A DNA stretch of 64,000 nucleotides, taken from the NCBI RefSeq assembly GCF_003387615.1, contig NZ_QUNS01000001.1, positions 660,241 to 724,240 on the forward strand, read 5' to 3'. The notes beneath the pieces were generated by a model. It was not told the DNA's origin and ran no database searches. It saw nothing but the letters and a program-made list of their open reading frames with translations. The position numbers and the translations under genes were made by a program. Of the stretch, positions 42,211 through 50,984 are shown one piece after another; position 1 is the stretch's first letter; every line of letters starts with the position of its first letter. The DNA comes from Tenacibaculum gallaicum (GTDB lineage Bacteria > Bacteroidota > Bacteroidia > Flavobacteriales > Flavobacteriaceae).

Positions 42211-43707
42211 ATGAGCGTAAAATCAATACTAGCAATTCCATTTGCGAAAATTGTTCGTAAACAAGTATATAAATGGGCAAACAACCCACATAAAACTCAA
42301 GAAAAAGTTTTTGAATATTTGGTTACTGAAGGATGTAAAACAGCGTTTGGGAAAGATCACGATTTTATATCAATCAATAATTACGAAGATTTTAAAAAAA
42401 GAGTTCCGATTAATGATTATGAAGGTTTACGTCATTATATAGATAGAGTTGTAGCCGGAGAAGAGAATGTTTTGTGGAAAGGAAAACCTTTATACTTTGC
42501 TAAAACCTCAGGAACAACCTCAGGAGCAAAGTATATTCCTATAAGTAAAGAATCAATGCCAACACATATCAAAGCAGCTCGAAATGCTTTGTTATTTTAT
42601 ATTACAGAAACAAATGACGCTAGTTTTGTTGATGGAAAGATGATTTTTTTACAAGGAAGCCCAGTTTTAGAAGATAAAAACGGAGTAAAACTAGGACGTT
42701 TAAGTGGAATAGCTGCGCATTACGTTCCAAATTATTTATTAAAGAATCGTTTACCAAGTTGGGAAACTAACTGTATTGAAGATTGGGATACCAAAGTAGA
42801 TAAAGTTGTTGAAGAAACGTTACCAGAAAATATGACGGTGATTAGCGGAATTCCGTCTTGGGTACAAATGTATTTTGAACGTTTAAAGGAGAAAACAGGT
42901 AAGAATGTTTCCGAACTCTTTCCAAACTTTAATTTCTTTGTGTATGGGGGGGTAAACTTTGAACCATATAAAAACAAGTTTGAAGCGTTAATAGGAAAGA
43001 AAATAGACTATGTAGAGTTGTATCCTGCTTCCGAAGGATTTATTGCATACCAAGATTCGCAAACCGAAAAAGGAATGTTGTTGCAATTAAACTCCGGAAT
43101 GTTTTATGAGTTTATTCCCGCTAATGAGTTTTTTGATGATAATCCAACAAGAATTTCATTAAAAGATGTTCAGTTAGGTATTAATTATGTTATTATCCTT
43201 AACACTTCCGCTGGATTATGGGGATATAATATTGGAGATACAGTTGAGTTTACTTCGTTAAAACCTTATAGAATAAAAGTAACAGGACGTATAAAACACT
43301 TTATTTCTGCCTTTGGAGAGCATGTGATAGGTAAAGAGGTTGAAAAAGCGTTAAATGATGCTATAAAAGGAACTCATGTGAACATAAGTGAGTTTACAGT
43401 TGCTCCGCAAGTGAACCCAGAAAGCGGATTGCCATATCACGAGTGGTTTATTGAGTTTGAAAATGAACCTGAAAACTTAGAAGAACTAGCATCAAAAATT
43501 GATGCATCTATGCAAAAGCAAAACGTATATTATTTTGATTTAATTGAAGGAAAAATTTTGCGTCCACTTGTTATCAGAAAAGTAAATAAAGGAGGTTTCC
43601 ATGAATATATGAAATCTATAGGGAAATTTGGAGGCCAGAATAAGATTCCACAATTATCAGACAACCGAAAAATTGCAGATGTATTGCAGAACTTTTTAAT
43701 TGAATAA
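42211..43707 (+). CDS. GH3-family acyl-adenylate-forming enzyme
   Basis: A 498-residue member of the GH3 family, named after plant auxin-conjugating enzymes. The adenylation motif KTSGTTSGAKYIPIS is clear near residue 97, with LYPASEGFIAYQD and IGDTVEFTSLKPYRIKVTGR as the later nucleotide blocks. It probably activates a carboxylate and joins it to an amino acid; the substrate is unknown in Bacteroidota. It stands between the peptidase and MOSC genes on the same strand, 11 bases before the latter. Confidence 0.9.
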   Translation: MSVKSILAIPFAKIVRKQVYKWANNPHKTQEKVFEYLVTEGCKTAFGKDHDFISINNYEDFKKRVPINDYEGLRHYIDRVVAGEENVLWKGKPLYFAKTSGTTSGAKYIPISKESMPTHIKAARNALLFYITETNDASFVDGKMIFLQGSPVLEDKNGVKLGRLSGIAAHYVPNYLLKNRLPSWETNCIEDWDTKVDKVVEETLPENMTVISGIPSWVQMYFERLKEKTGKNVSELFPNFNFFVYGGVNFEPYKNKFEALIGKKIDYVELYPASEGFIAYQDSQTEKGMLLQLNSGMFYEFIPANEFFDDNPTRISLKDVQLGINYVIILNTSAGLWGYNIGDTVEFTSLKPYRIKVTGRIKHFISAFGEHVIGKEVEKALNDAIKGTHVNISEFTVAPQVNPESGLPYHEWFIEFENEPENLEELASKIDASMQKQNVYYFDLIEGKILRPLVIRKVNKGGFHEYMKSIGKFGGQNKIPQLSDNRKIADVLQNFLIE

Positions 43708-43718
43708 AAAAGAAAGAA

Positions 43719-44285
43719 ATGAAAATAGTAGCAACAAATATAGGAGAAAGAAAAGAAATTGATTGGAAAGGAAAAACTGTTACCACAGGTATTTTTAAGT
43801 TTCCTGTAGAAAAACCTATCTTTTTAGATGTTGAAAAAGTAAAAGATGATGTTATTTGTAATAGAGAACATCATGGAGGAATAGATCAAGCAGTTTATGC
43901 TTATTCAGAGAACCATTATTCGTACTGGAAAGAACTGTACCCTAATTTAGATTGGAAGCATGGAATGTTTGGTGAAAATTTAACTGTTGATGATTTAGAT
44001 GAAAGTCAACTGCATGTAGGAGATACTTTTAAAGTAGGAGAGGTTATTATTGAAGTAACTAAACCACGTCAACCCTGTATGAAACTTGGTGTGCGCTTTA
44101 ACAATATGAAGATTGTAAAACAATTTTGGCAACAGAACATACCAGGTATTTATTTTAAAATATTGCAAACAGGTTTTGTGAAAACTGGGGATGAGTTTGA
44201 GCAAATAAAAAGTTGCCCTCATAATCCAACTATTGAAGAGGTTTACGAGAGCAAGAGGGAAGCAAAGTTTAAACCTAAGAAGTAA
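43719..44285 (+). CDS. MOSC domain protein (YiiM-like)
   Basis: A 188-residue protein with the molybdenum-cofactor sulfurase C-terminal fold. EHHGGIDQAVYAYSENHY and HGMFGENLTVDD are family blocks, and PRQPCMKLGVRF has the conserved Cys that can carry sulfur or bind Moco. YiiM-type proteins reduce N-hydroxylated compounds. No molybdopterin genes are near. The last 11 bases overlap the convergent HD-domain gene. Confidence 0.92.
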   Translation: MKIVATNIGERKEIDWKGKTVTTGIFKFPVEKPIFLDVEKVKDDVICNREHHGGIDQAVYAYSENHYSYWKELYPNLDWKHGMFGENLTVDDLDESQLHVGDTFKVGEVIIEVTKPRQPCMKLGVRFNNMKIVKQFWQQNIPGIYFKILQTGFVKTGDEFEQIKSCPHNPTIEEVYESKREAKFKPKK

Positions 44286-45030
44286 AAGTATTAGAGTCTA
44301 AAATGTTTTTAGAAGCCATTGAGGCAAATCCCATTTTGTATAAAATATCAGCTCTAGTATTTTCTTTATGGTTTAATGTTTCCATAGTTTCAATAATATC
44401 TTCTTTAAAACCATTTCTATGATAAGTTTTATGAACTTCTTTAATAAAAGGAGTGGGAACTTGGAAACAGTGTGAACCAATCACGTCCATAGCTGCCCCT
44501 TTTGACAGTAAATAAGCTTCATTACCAAATTTCTTTTTATCTACAGAAGGGTATAAGTGCATTTCAATAGCAGTTTTAATAATAGCAGCTTTATTTTCAG
44601 TGTCATTTTTCTTTACGAAATCATTAGCATAAGAACTGCCATAATTAGCAAAGCATTGTTGATTGCATACATGATTGTGAGAATCAGTTAAACCGATATC
44701 GTGTAGCATTGATGAGACAAAAAGTAATTCTTTATCGTAATGTAATTTTTCTGAAAGAGCAATTCCAGCAGACCAAAAAAAGGTTCTATAAGAGTGATAT
44801 AAAAGTATTGGGTTACATAACTCTTTTGCTTCTTCTAAAGCAAGATGAGATAGCTTAGAGTCTGGAATTTTAACAACGTCAATATCAAAATTTAGTTTAG
44901 ATTTAATACCAGTTTTATATAAGAACTTAGCATAAGTTTCTTTTAATTTTGAGGTAATTAAAAGTTTTTTAAACTGCTGGATTTCTTTTCTGTTGAGTAC
45001 AGACGGACTATAATTATTATGTATTTGCAT
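44275..45030 (-). CDS. HD-domain hydrolase (cyanamide hydratase-like)
   Basis: A 251-residue protein. The HD motif is SMLHDIGLTDSH, with an upstream His in LYHSYRTFFWSAG as another metal ligand. AAIIKTAIEMHLYPS and AAMDVIGSHCFQVP are typical of the cyanamide-hydratase-like HD branch, but the substrate is not known. I take ATG 45030; the in-frame TTG at 45054 lies within the -7 box. It is 66 bases downstream of a TetR gene, with a palindrome between them at the promoter, so it is the likely target of that repressor. Confidence 0.85.
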   Translation of the reverse strand: MQIHNNYSPSVLNRKEIQQFKKLLITSKLKETYAKFLYKTGIKSKLNFDIDVVKIPDSKLSHLALEEAKELCNPILLYHSYRTFFWSAGIALSEKLHYDKELLFVSSMLHDIGLTDSHNHVCNQQCFANYGSSYANDFVKKNDTENKAAIIKTAIEMHLYPSVDKKKFGNEAYLLSKGAAMDVIGSHCFQVPTPFIKEVHKTYHRNGFKEDIIETMETLNHKENTRADILYKMGFASMASKNILDSNTFTS

Positions 45031-45051
45031 TGCTTGTTTTTTAAGACAAAG

Positions 45052-45059
45052 CAAAGATA
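45052..45059 (-). promoter_or_regulatory. -7 box TATCTTTG of the HD-domain gene
   Basis: The minus-strand TATCTTTGC is 21 bases before ATG 45030. The expected -33 region coincides with the palindrome at 45064-45089. Confidence 0.55.
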
Positions 45060-45063
45060 AAAT

Positions 45064-45089
45064 AAAAACATACTATATGGTATGTTTTT
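45064..45089. promoter_or_regulatory. perfect palindrome, likely TetR operator (or terminator of tetR)
   Basis: AAAAACATAC-TATATG-GTATGTTTTT has perfect 10-base arms. ACATAC...GTATGT is a typical size and style for TetR-family operators. It overlaps the -33 region of the HD-gene promoter and follows the tetR stop by 8 bases. Because the minus-strand copy ends in a T run, it could also act as the tetR terminator; both roles are possible. Confidence 0.55.
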
Positions 45090-45096
45090 ATTGAGT

Positions 45097-45693
45097 TTAA
45101 GATTTTTTTAAAATAGTTAAGTAAAGTTTTAATTGTTTTAAATGATAAGTATACATATTTTTTTTGTTGTTTAGTTTTCCTAAAGCTCTAGCTCCCCAAT
45201 AGCTAGCTATAATAAAATCAGCAACTTCTTCGGCGTTACTATTTGTATTAATAGTATTGTTTTGTTGTTCTTTAGTGATGGAATCAGTAATAGCGTTTGT
45301 CCATAGCGTTTTTACTTCGTTAAGAGCCTCTTTAAAATCATTATCTAAAGGAGACATTTCTTGAATTAAGTTAGCTAAAGGACAGCCATATTCTATGGTT
45401 AAAAAAGAATTGTGTAAAAGCAATTCTTCAATCATTGTATATAAAGAATCCTGTAAACTTGTAGAAGAAGAAAGAAAACTTACTGAAAAATCAATGGTTT
45501 TTGGCTGTATAACTTCTTTAATAACAGCAATTCCCATTTGCTTTTTATTTTTAAAATGATAATAAAAAGCACCTTTTGTAACTTTAGTAGTAGCTATAAT
45601 CTCATCAATACTGGTAGATTGATATCCCTTTTTATAAATAAGCTCAAAAGCTTGTTGTAAAATAGTTGCTCTGGTGTTTGCGGATTTCTTCAT
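45097..45693 (-). CDS. TetR/AcrR-family transcriptional regulator
   Basis: A 198-residue repressor. The N-terminal helix-turn-helix is TRATILQQAFELIYKKGYQS followed by IDEIIATTKVTKGAFYYHF, the usual TetR signature. The ligand domain is helical with YGCPLANLIQEMS, similar to the C-terminal domain type of the AcrR/YcdC-like branch. It is followed by the HD-domain gene; the perfect palindrome at 45064-45089 is the probable binding site. The 45694-45794 stretch upstream holds no gene. Confidence 0.92.
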   Translation of the reverse strand: MKKSANTRATILQQAFELIYKKGYQSTSIDEIIATTKVTKGAFYYHFKNKKQMGIAVIKEVIQPKTIDFSVSFLSSSTSLQDSLYTMIEELLLHNSFLTIEYGCPLANLIQEMSPLDNDFKEALNEVKTLWTNAITDSITKEQQNNTINTNSNAEEVADFIIASYWGARALGKLNNKKNMYTYHLKQLKLYLTILKKS

Positions 45694-45794
45694 TCGTAGT
45701 AGCTTACTTTTTATTGATTTATGCGTAGCACAAATTTACTATTATGAACATAACAAAATAAGGATAAGACTACGATTTAGAGTAAAAAGAAATT

Positions 45795-45910
45795 TTAGCT
45801 AGGATTCCCCCTTCCACTTAAGAAGTTCTCAATAATAAAACCAAAGAATTTAAAAGCCAACACTATAGCAAAAAAAATACTCCAAGTACTTTAAGTGTTT
45901 TTTTATTCAT
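45795..45910 (-). pseudogene. frameshifted small membrane protein overlapping the S41 peptidase stop
   Basis: An ATG at 45908-45910 overlaps the peptidase stop codon (ATGAATAA). It encodes MNKKTLKVLGVFF, then a run of eight T leads into a stop. With nine T the frame continues AIVLAFKFFGFIIENFLSG and ends at TAA 45795, giving a 38-residue single-helix protein with basic start. Either the gene is broken, the T count is a sequencing error, or slippage on the T run restores it. Confidence 0.5.
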
Positions 45911-47474
45911 TTTGTAGTTTTTCTAATTCAAACACTTTTTGAAGCATTTTATCATCTTTTTGGTCTACTTTATACAAACCTTCATCGCTAAAAAGCTCAC
46001 GAGCAATTAATACTCTTAAGTTACTACGAAGTTGATTTTTTGTTCTTTCCGAAAGTCTAAAGTCTTTTAGTTCAACTAAGAATTTATCAGAAACTTCATT
46101 ACTTTTATCAAATTTGTTAATAAAGTCTTCAACTGTTAATGAAGCTAGTTTTTTACGATTATCATCTACATAGGAAAAAGCAAAATTATTTAAAGGACGG
46201 AAGAATATTGTAGGAACATAAGCTGAGGTATCTACCGCTACAAAATGATCAGGGATAATTCCACCACCACCGTATACAACTTTTCCTTTTGGTGTTGTAA
46301 ACTTTAAACTATCAATAGTTTTAATACTGTCTTTAGTGAATAATTCACCATTTTCTAATCGATGTTCAAAATCGTGACTGTATTCTTCAGAATCGGCATC
46401 TTTTTTATAAGGCTTTTGAATTGAGCGTCCCGTCGGAGTATAGTATCTAGCGGTAGTTAATCGTACTGCAGAACCATCACCTAAGTCCATTTCTTGCTGC
46501 ACCAACCCTTTCCCAAAAGAACGACGGCCAATAATAATACCCTTATCGTTATCTTGTAAAGCACCGGCTACAATTTCAGAAGCAGAAGCAGAGTTTTCGT
46601 CTATCAACACATATAAACCACCGTGTTCGAAATCACCTTTATCGGTGGCGAAAGACTCTACAATATCACCTTTATTATTTTTTGTAAATACAATGAGTTT
46701 CTCATCTTCTAAAAACTCATCTACAATATCATTAGCAATATCAATAAAACCACCACCATTTCCGCGGAGATCTAAGACTAAATCAGTCATTCCTTTGGTA
46801 AGTAGTTTATTTAAAGAAGATTTAAATTCAGTATAGGTGTTACGAGCAAAACGATCTAATTTTATATAACCAACACTATCGTTTAGCATATAAGCAATAT
46901 CAACACTTTTAATATTTACTTTACCACGATTAATAGTAATATCAAAAATGCTATCATTGGTTTTTCTGTAAACTTGTAAATCAACTTTAGTATTTGGTTT
47001 CCCTTTTAAAGCTTTCATTATTTGGGAAGTTTGCAATTTTTTTCCAAAAAGAGTATCCTTATCTGCAAGCAAAATTCTATCACCTGCTTTAATACCAGCT
47101 TCAATACTTGGTCCACCCTTAATAGGCTCTATAACTGTGATAGTGTCTTCAATCATACGAAATTGAACACCAATTCCAACAAAATTACCTTGCATGTTTT
47201 CGGTAACCAATTGTAGGTTTTCTTTCGGAATATATACTGAGTGTGGATCTAACTTACCTAGCATTTCGGCAATAGCTCCGTCTAGTAACTCATCGGTATT
47301 TACATCATCAACGTAATCACTTTGAATGTAGTCAATCAAACGTTTTATTTTTCGTTCGCTTGACGAACTTTTTCCAATAAGGCTACTTGAATTTCCATTG
47401 CTGAAAAAGGTTCCGATAAGAATACCGAAAATTACTGCAATAGATAAATATATAGGTAAATTATTCTTGTTCAT
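45903..47474 (-). CDS. ctpA: S41-family C-terminal processing peptidase
   Basis: A 523-residue exported protease with an N-terminal signal anchor (residues 7-27), a PDZ domain at about 90-170 (FVGIGVQFRMIEDTITVIEP, then GIKAGDRILLADK), and the peptidase core. The catalytic Ser is in ENSASASEIVAGALQDN, and the Lys in RSFGKGLVQQEM. It removes C-terminal tails from envelope proteins. Its start overlaps the dCMP deaminase gene by 14 bases, so the two are coupled. Confidence 0.95.
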   Translation of the reverse strand: MNKNNLPIYLSIAVIFGILIGTFFSNGNSSSLIGKSSSSERKIKRLIDYIQSDYVDDVNTDELLDGAIAEMLGKLDPHSVYIPKENLQLVTENMQGNFVGIGVQFRMIEDTITVIEPIKGGPSIEAGIKAGDRILLADKDTLFGKKLQTSQIMKALKGKPNTKVDLQVYRKTNDSIFDITINRGKVNIKSVDIAYMLNDSVGYIKLDRFARNTYTEFKSSLNKLLTKGMTDLVLDLRGNGGGFIDIANDIVDEFLEDEKLIVFTKNNKGDIVESFATDKGDFEHGGLYVLIDENSASASEIVAGALQDNDKGIIIGRRSFGKGLVQQEMDLGDGSAVRLTTARYYTPTGRSIQKPYKKDADSEEYSHDFEHRLENGELFTKDSIKTIDSLKFTTPKGKVVYGGGGIIPDHFVAVDTSAYVPTIFFRPLNNFAFSYVDDNRKKLASLTVEDFINKFDKSNEVSDKFLVELKDFRLSERTKNQLRSNLRVLIARELFSDEGLYKVDQKDDKMLQKVFELEKLQNE

Positions 47475-47889
47475 AAGGTAAATAGGTCAGTTCAACTCCA
47501 GCTTTCTCTAAAAAATCCAATCCTGATCGGTCTTTGTATGCTTGTGCGTATACTACACGTTTTATTCCTGCTTGATGTATTAACTTACTACATTGCTGGC
47601 AAGGAGAAAGTGTAATGTATAGAGTTGCACCTTTGCACGATTGAGTTGAAGAAGCTACTTTTAAAATAGCATTGGCTTCGGCATGTAACACATACCATTT
47701 GGTGTATCCTTCTTCGTCTTCACAATAATTTTCAAAACCAGAAGGAGTACCATTATAACCATCAGAAATAATCATTCGATCTTTAACAATTAAGGCACCT
47801 ACTTTTTTACGAATACAGTGAGAAAGTTGTCCCCATTCATTTGCCATTTTTAAATAGGCAATGTCATATTTTAATTGTTTTTTTTTCAA
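47461..47889 (-). CDS. deoxycytidylate (dCMP) deaminase, ComEB-like
   Basis: A 142-residue zinc deaminase that makes dUMP from dCMP for thymidylate synthesis. The zinc motif is HAEANAILK with catalytic Glu, then PCQQCSK for the two Cys ligands. SDGYNGTPSGFENYCEDEEG is the substrate-loop typical of dCMP deaminases. The N-terminal MKKKQLKYD is read from a TTG at 47889; this start is supported by similarity to family N-termini as I know them. ATG 47847 is the alternative, which would remove the first helix. Confidence 0.92.
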   Translation of the reverse strand: MKKKQLKYDIAYLKMANEWGQLSHCIRKKVGALIVKDRMIISDGYNGTPSGFENYCEDEEGYTKWYVLHAEANAILKVASSTQSCKGATLYITLSPCQQCSKLIHQAGIKRVVYAQAYKDRSGLDFLEKAGVELTYLPYEQE

Positions 47890-47957
47890 ACTTTTTAGCG
47901 TGATTTTTCTTAGATAAGCTAAGGTAATTAGATTTGAGTTAGTTAGTCGTTAATTTT

Positions 47958-48539
47958 TTACCAAAAAACGCGGTTAAACATCATTTGTAGCGCAAAACCA
48001 ATAACGATAGAAGACATGATTAAAATCCAATCACGACGGTTTACACTAAAAATTGATTGTACGAGTGTTCCAATTAATAGTATACCCAATACAATAATAA
48101 TTTGTGCTACTTCTACACCTAATGCGAATTCTATTAAAGGTAAAAATTTATCAGAAGTTTTTCCAATCATAATTTTAAAATAGTTAGAAAAACCAAACCC
48201 GTGAATTAATCCGAAAAATAATGCAAAAAATAAATTTTGATTTTCTTTACCTACTGAGGCCTTTTTAGCGGTTAATACATTCATTAATCCCGTAATAAAA
48301 ATAGTTAACGGAATTAAAAACTCAATTAAATCTGCTCGCACATTTAAAACTCCGTATGCCGAAAGTGCTAAAGTTATTGAGTGGCCAATAGTGAATAAGG
48401 TAATTAACCACAAAACTTTTGTCCATTGTTTAAATTGGTATACAACAGCTAATACAATTAAGAATAAAATGTGGTCATAGGCTTTAAAATCTAGTACATG
48501 AAACAAGCCCATTTTAAAGTAGAAGATAAAATCGTTCAT
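47958..48539 (-). CDS. HupE/UreJ-family membrane protein
   Basis: A 193-residue protein with about six helices. FYFKMGLFHVLDFKAYDHIL has the His and Asp-His of the HupE/UreJ_2 motif, and ALFFGLIHGFGFSNYFK carries the second conserved His. Members transport nickel in some bacteria, but in Bacteroidota they lie without urease or hydrogenase genes, as here; metal specificity is open. It is 9 bases downstream of the Lrp gene and may be co-transcribed with it. Confidence 0.88.
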   Translation of the reverse strand: MNDFIFYFKMGLFHVLDFKAYDHILFLIVLAVVYQFKQWTKVLWLITLFTIGHSITLALSAYGVLNVRADLIEFLIPLTIFITGLMNVLTAKKASVGKENQNLFFALFFGLIHGFGFSNYFKIMIGKTSDKFLPLIEFALGVEVAQIIIVLGILLIGTLVQSIFSVNRRDWILIMSSIVIGFALQMMFNRVFW

Positions 48540-48548
48540 TCGGGGTTT

Positions 48549-49010
48549 TTAAATTTTTATTTGTCGATCTATTTGTTGGTCTAAAGATATAAAAGTTTCG
48601 GTTCTTGAAACCCCTTTTATGGTTTGAATATCCTTATTTAACAAATGCATTAAGTCTTCGTTGTTTTTACACAGTATTTTGATGAAAATAGCGTAGTTAC
48701 CAGTAGTATAGTGACTTTCTACAATCTCAGGAATTTCTTTTAAACGTTTAATTGCTGAAGAATATAGGCTAGAAGAATCTAAAAACACCCCAACAAAAGC
48801 AGTAGTAGTATAGCCTAAAGCTTTTGGATTTAATATCATTTTATAACCATCAATTAAATCCGATTCGTCTAACTTTCGTAATCGTTGATGAATGGCAGCA
48901 CCAGATATACCCACTTCTCGAGCAATGCTTAAAATAGGAGTACGTGCGTCTTTTACAAGACGTTTGATAATAATTTTATCGATTCCGTCAATTTTTAATT
49001 TTCTAACCAT
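48549..49010 (-). CDS. Lrp/AsnC-family transcriptional regulator
   Basis: A 153-residue regulator: an N-terminal winged HTH (IDKIIIKRLVKDARTPILSI, then AREVGISGAAIHQRLRKLDE) and a C-terminal RAM (amino-acid-binding) domain, GYTTTAFVGVFLDSS, with ESHYTTGNYAIFIKI. It forms dimers or octamers and senses an amino acid. The ATG at 49010 is only 4 bases after a TATTTTTG box (49015-49022), suggesting a leaderless transcript. Confidence 0.93.
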   Translation of the reverse strand: MVRKLKIDGIDKIIIKRLVKDARTPILSIAREVGISGAAIHQRLRKLDESDLIDGYKMILNPKALGYTTTAFVGVFLDSSSLYSSAIKRLKEIPEIVESHYTTGNYAIFIKILCKNNEDLMHLLNKDIQTIKGVSRTETFISLDQQIDRQIKI

Positions 49011-49014
49011 GAAA

Positions 49015-49022
49015 CAAAAATA
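49015..49022 (-). promoter_or_regulatory. -7 box TATTTTTG directly before the Lrp gene
   Basis: The minus-strand TATTTTTG ends four bases before the start codon. The nearest upstream TTG is 26 bases away, which is outside the usual spacing. Confidence 0.45.
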
Positions 49023-49071
49023 AGGAAAGTTAGTTAGAGTTCATTTTTCAATATTCAGTACCTTTACAGTT

Positions 49072-50328
49072 ATGTATGCGTTGGTAGATTGTAATAACTT
49101 TTATGCTTCTTGTGAACGGGTTTTTAATCCGAATTTGCAAGGAAATCCCGTAGCTATTTTAAGTAATAATGATGGGTGTGTTATTTCAATGAGTGACGAA
49201 ACAAAAAAGTTACAACTTCCATTTGGTGCACCTATTTTTAAGTGGGATCAGTTCTGTAGAAACAATAATATTTCAGTACTGTCTTCAAATTACCCATTGT
49301 ATGGAGATATGAGTGCTAGAGTTATGAAAACTTTAGAACAATTTTCTCCTGATGTTGAGGTGTATTCTATAGATGAAGCTTTTTTACAATTCAAAGGTTT
49401 TGATGAATGTGATTTTAATTCCTACGGAAAAGAAATTAGAGGAAGATTGTTGCAGTGGACAGGGATTCCAACTTGTGTAGGAATTGCACCAACAAAAGCG
49501 TTAAGTAAAGTAGCTAATAAAATTGCCCGTAAATTTCCAAAAGAAACAGGAGGTGTGTATGTGATTGATTCCGAAGAAAAAAGAATCAAAGCACTAAAAT
49601 GGATTCCTATAGAGAGTGTTTGGGGAATTGGTAGAGGTATACAGAAGAGGTTACTAGCTAAAGGATGTAAAAGAGCATACGATTTTACGCAGTTAAATGA
49701 TGATTGGGTATTGAGAAATCTTTCAATAACAGGCTGGAAGTTGAAAAAAGATTTAGAAGGAGATTCGAAAATAGAATTAGATGAACCTACTAATAAAAAA
49801 GCAATAGCAACAACTCGAAGTTTTGAATATACATTTTCTGACTTAGATAATATTAAAGAAAGAATTTCAACCTTTGCAGTGAGTTGTGCAGAAAAATTAC
49901 GCAAACAAAACTCTAGTTGTCATATGGTGATTGTTTTGCTACGAAGTGATTATCATAAAAAAGATACAGAACAACACCGAGTGAGTAAAACGGTTGTATT
50001 TCCGTACCCAACAAACTCTACATTGACTATTAGTAAAAGTGCAGTACAGGCGGTAACAACTATTTTTAAAGAAGGAATAAAGTATAAAAGAGCAGGAGTT
50101 ATTGTAACAGGATTAGTTCCTTCAGATAATTATCAGATAGATATGTTTGCAAGCGAAAATCCGAAACATGCTTCTTTAATGAGCGCAATTGATAAAATTA
50201 ATCAAACGTATAAAGCAGATAAGATTAAATTAGCCAATCAAGATTTGCAGCGTACTTGGAAGATGCGTCAAGAGCGATTATCACCCAAATACACTACAAA
50301 TATTAACGACATTATTAAAGTAAAATAA
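49072..50328 (+). CDS. umuC: Y-family DNA polymerase UmuC
   Basis: A 418-residue translesion polymerase. MYALVDCNNFYASCERVFNP is the typical start with metal Asp6. Catalytic YSIDEAFLQF gives the SIDE motif, and KALSKVANKIARKFP is the palm/thumb region. WIPIESVWGIGRGIQKRL is the helix-hairpin-helix, and the little-finger domain follows (ATTRSFEYTF). The tail has QIDMFASE, a likely beta-clamp-binding motif. umuD follows 25 bases later, in the reverse order to E. coli umuDC. Confidence 0.95.
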   Translation: MYALVDCNNFYASCERVFNPNLQGNPVAILSNNDGCVISMSDETKKLQLPFGAPIFKWDQFCRNNNISVLSSNYPLYGDMSARVMKTLEQFSPDVEVYSIDEAFLQFKGFDECDFNSYGKEIRGRLLQWTGIPTCVGIAPTKALSKVANKIARKFPKETGGVYVIDSEEKRIKALKWIPIESVWGIGRGIQKRLLAKGCKRAYDFTQLNDDWVLRNLSITGWKLKKDLEGDSKIELDEPTNKKAIATTRSFEYTFSDLDNIKERISTFAVSCAEKLRKQNSSCHMVIVLLRSDYHKKDTEQHRVSKTVVFPYPTNSTLTISKSAVQAVTTIFKEGIKYKRAGVIVTGLVPSDNYQIDMFASENPKHASLMSAIDKINQTYKADKIKLANQDLQRTWKMRQERLSPKYTTNINDIIKVK

Positions 50329-50353
50329 GTTTAGTTAAACAACAAACAATAAG

Positions 50354-50812
50354 ATGTTACGAAAATTAAAGCCAGTAAAAGCATCAGAAGTATTGACTTT
50401 TTTCTTGCCAAAAGAGTTAAACGAAAGCGAAGGAGCTATTTTAATGGATACAGGTATTTCAGCGGGATTTCCTTCTCCAGCGGATGATTTTAGAGAAACT
50501 AGAATTTCACTAGACGAAGAGTTGATTAGAAATAAAGAAGCTACTTTTTTTGCACGAGTAAGCGGACAATCGATGATCGGTGCAGGTTTGGATGATAATG
50601 ACTTGTTGGTAATTGATAGAAGTATTCCGCCAACCAATAATAAAATAGCAGTGTGTTTTTTAGATGGAGAGTTTACCGTAAAACGTTTACGAGTTGAAGG
50701 AGGAGAGGTTTGGTTGAAGCCTGAAAACCCAGACTATCCAATTATTAAAATTACAGAAGAAAATAATTTTATTATTTGGGGAGTTGTAACTAATGTAATT
50801 AAGAAAGTATAG
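50354..50812 (+). CDS. umuD: UmuD-like S24-family SOS mutagenesis protein
   Basis: A 152-residue LexA/UmuD-type protein without a DNA-binding domain. The self-cleavage site is Ala37-Gly38 in ISAGFPSP. The Ser-Lys dyad is Ser73 in SGQSMIG and Lys110 in FTVKRL. RecA-stimulated cleavage would give UmuD' for polymerase V. It directly follows umuC and ends ahead of a bidirectional terminator. Confidence 0.94.
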   Translation: MLRKLKPVKASEVLTFFLPKELNESEGAILMDTGISAGFPSPADDFRETRISLDEELIRNKEATFFARVSGQSMIGAGLDDNDLLVIDRSIPPTNNKIAVCFLDGEFTVKRLRVEGGEVWLKPENPDYPIIKITEENNFIIWGVVTNVIKKV

Positions 50813-50912
50813 AGAAAAATCAAGATCGCTTCACTGTTAGATATAAGAATTAAGATTGTTTTTTGAAAAAGTTAAAGAGTTTTTTAAAATCTTGCATGAG
50901 AAATCTCAAAGT

Positions 50913-50941
50913 AAAAAATCCAGCAAATAGCTGGATTTTTT
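50913..50941. terminator. bidirectional intrinsic terminator
   Basis: The stem AAAAAATCCAGC / GCTGGATTTTTT with loop AAATA lies between the convergent umuD and bacilliredoxin genes. Confidence 0.87.
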
Positions 50942-50984
50942 GTCTTTGTTCTTTACTCTAAAAAATCTTGTGTCTTAAAAAAGA

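Noticed and set aside
49042..49071. TACCTTTA (49059-49066) as the umuC -7 box
   Set aside because: It lacks the final G of TAnnTTTG and has no -33 partner; too weak to list.
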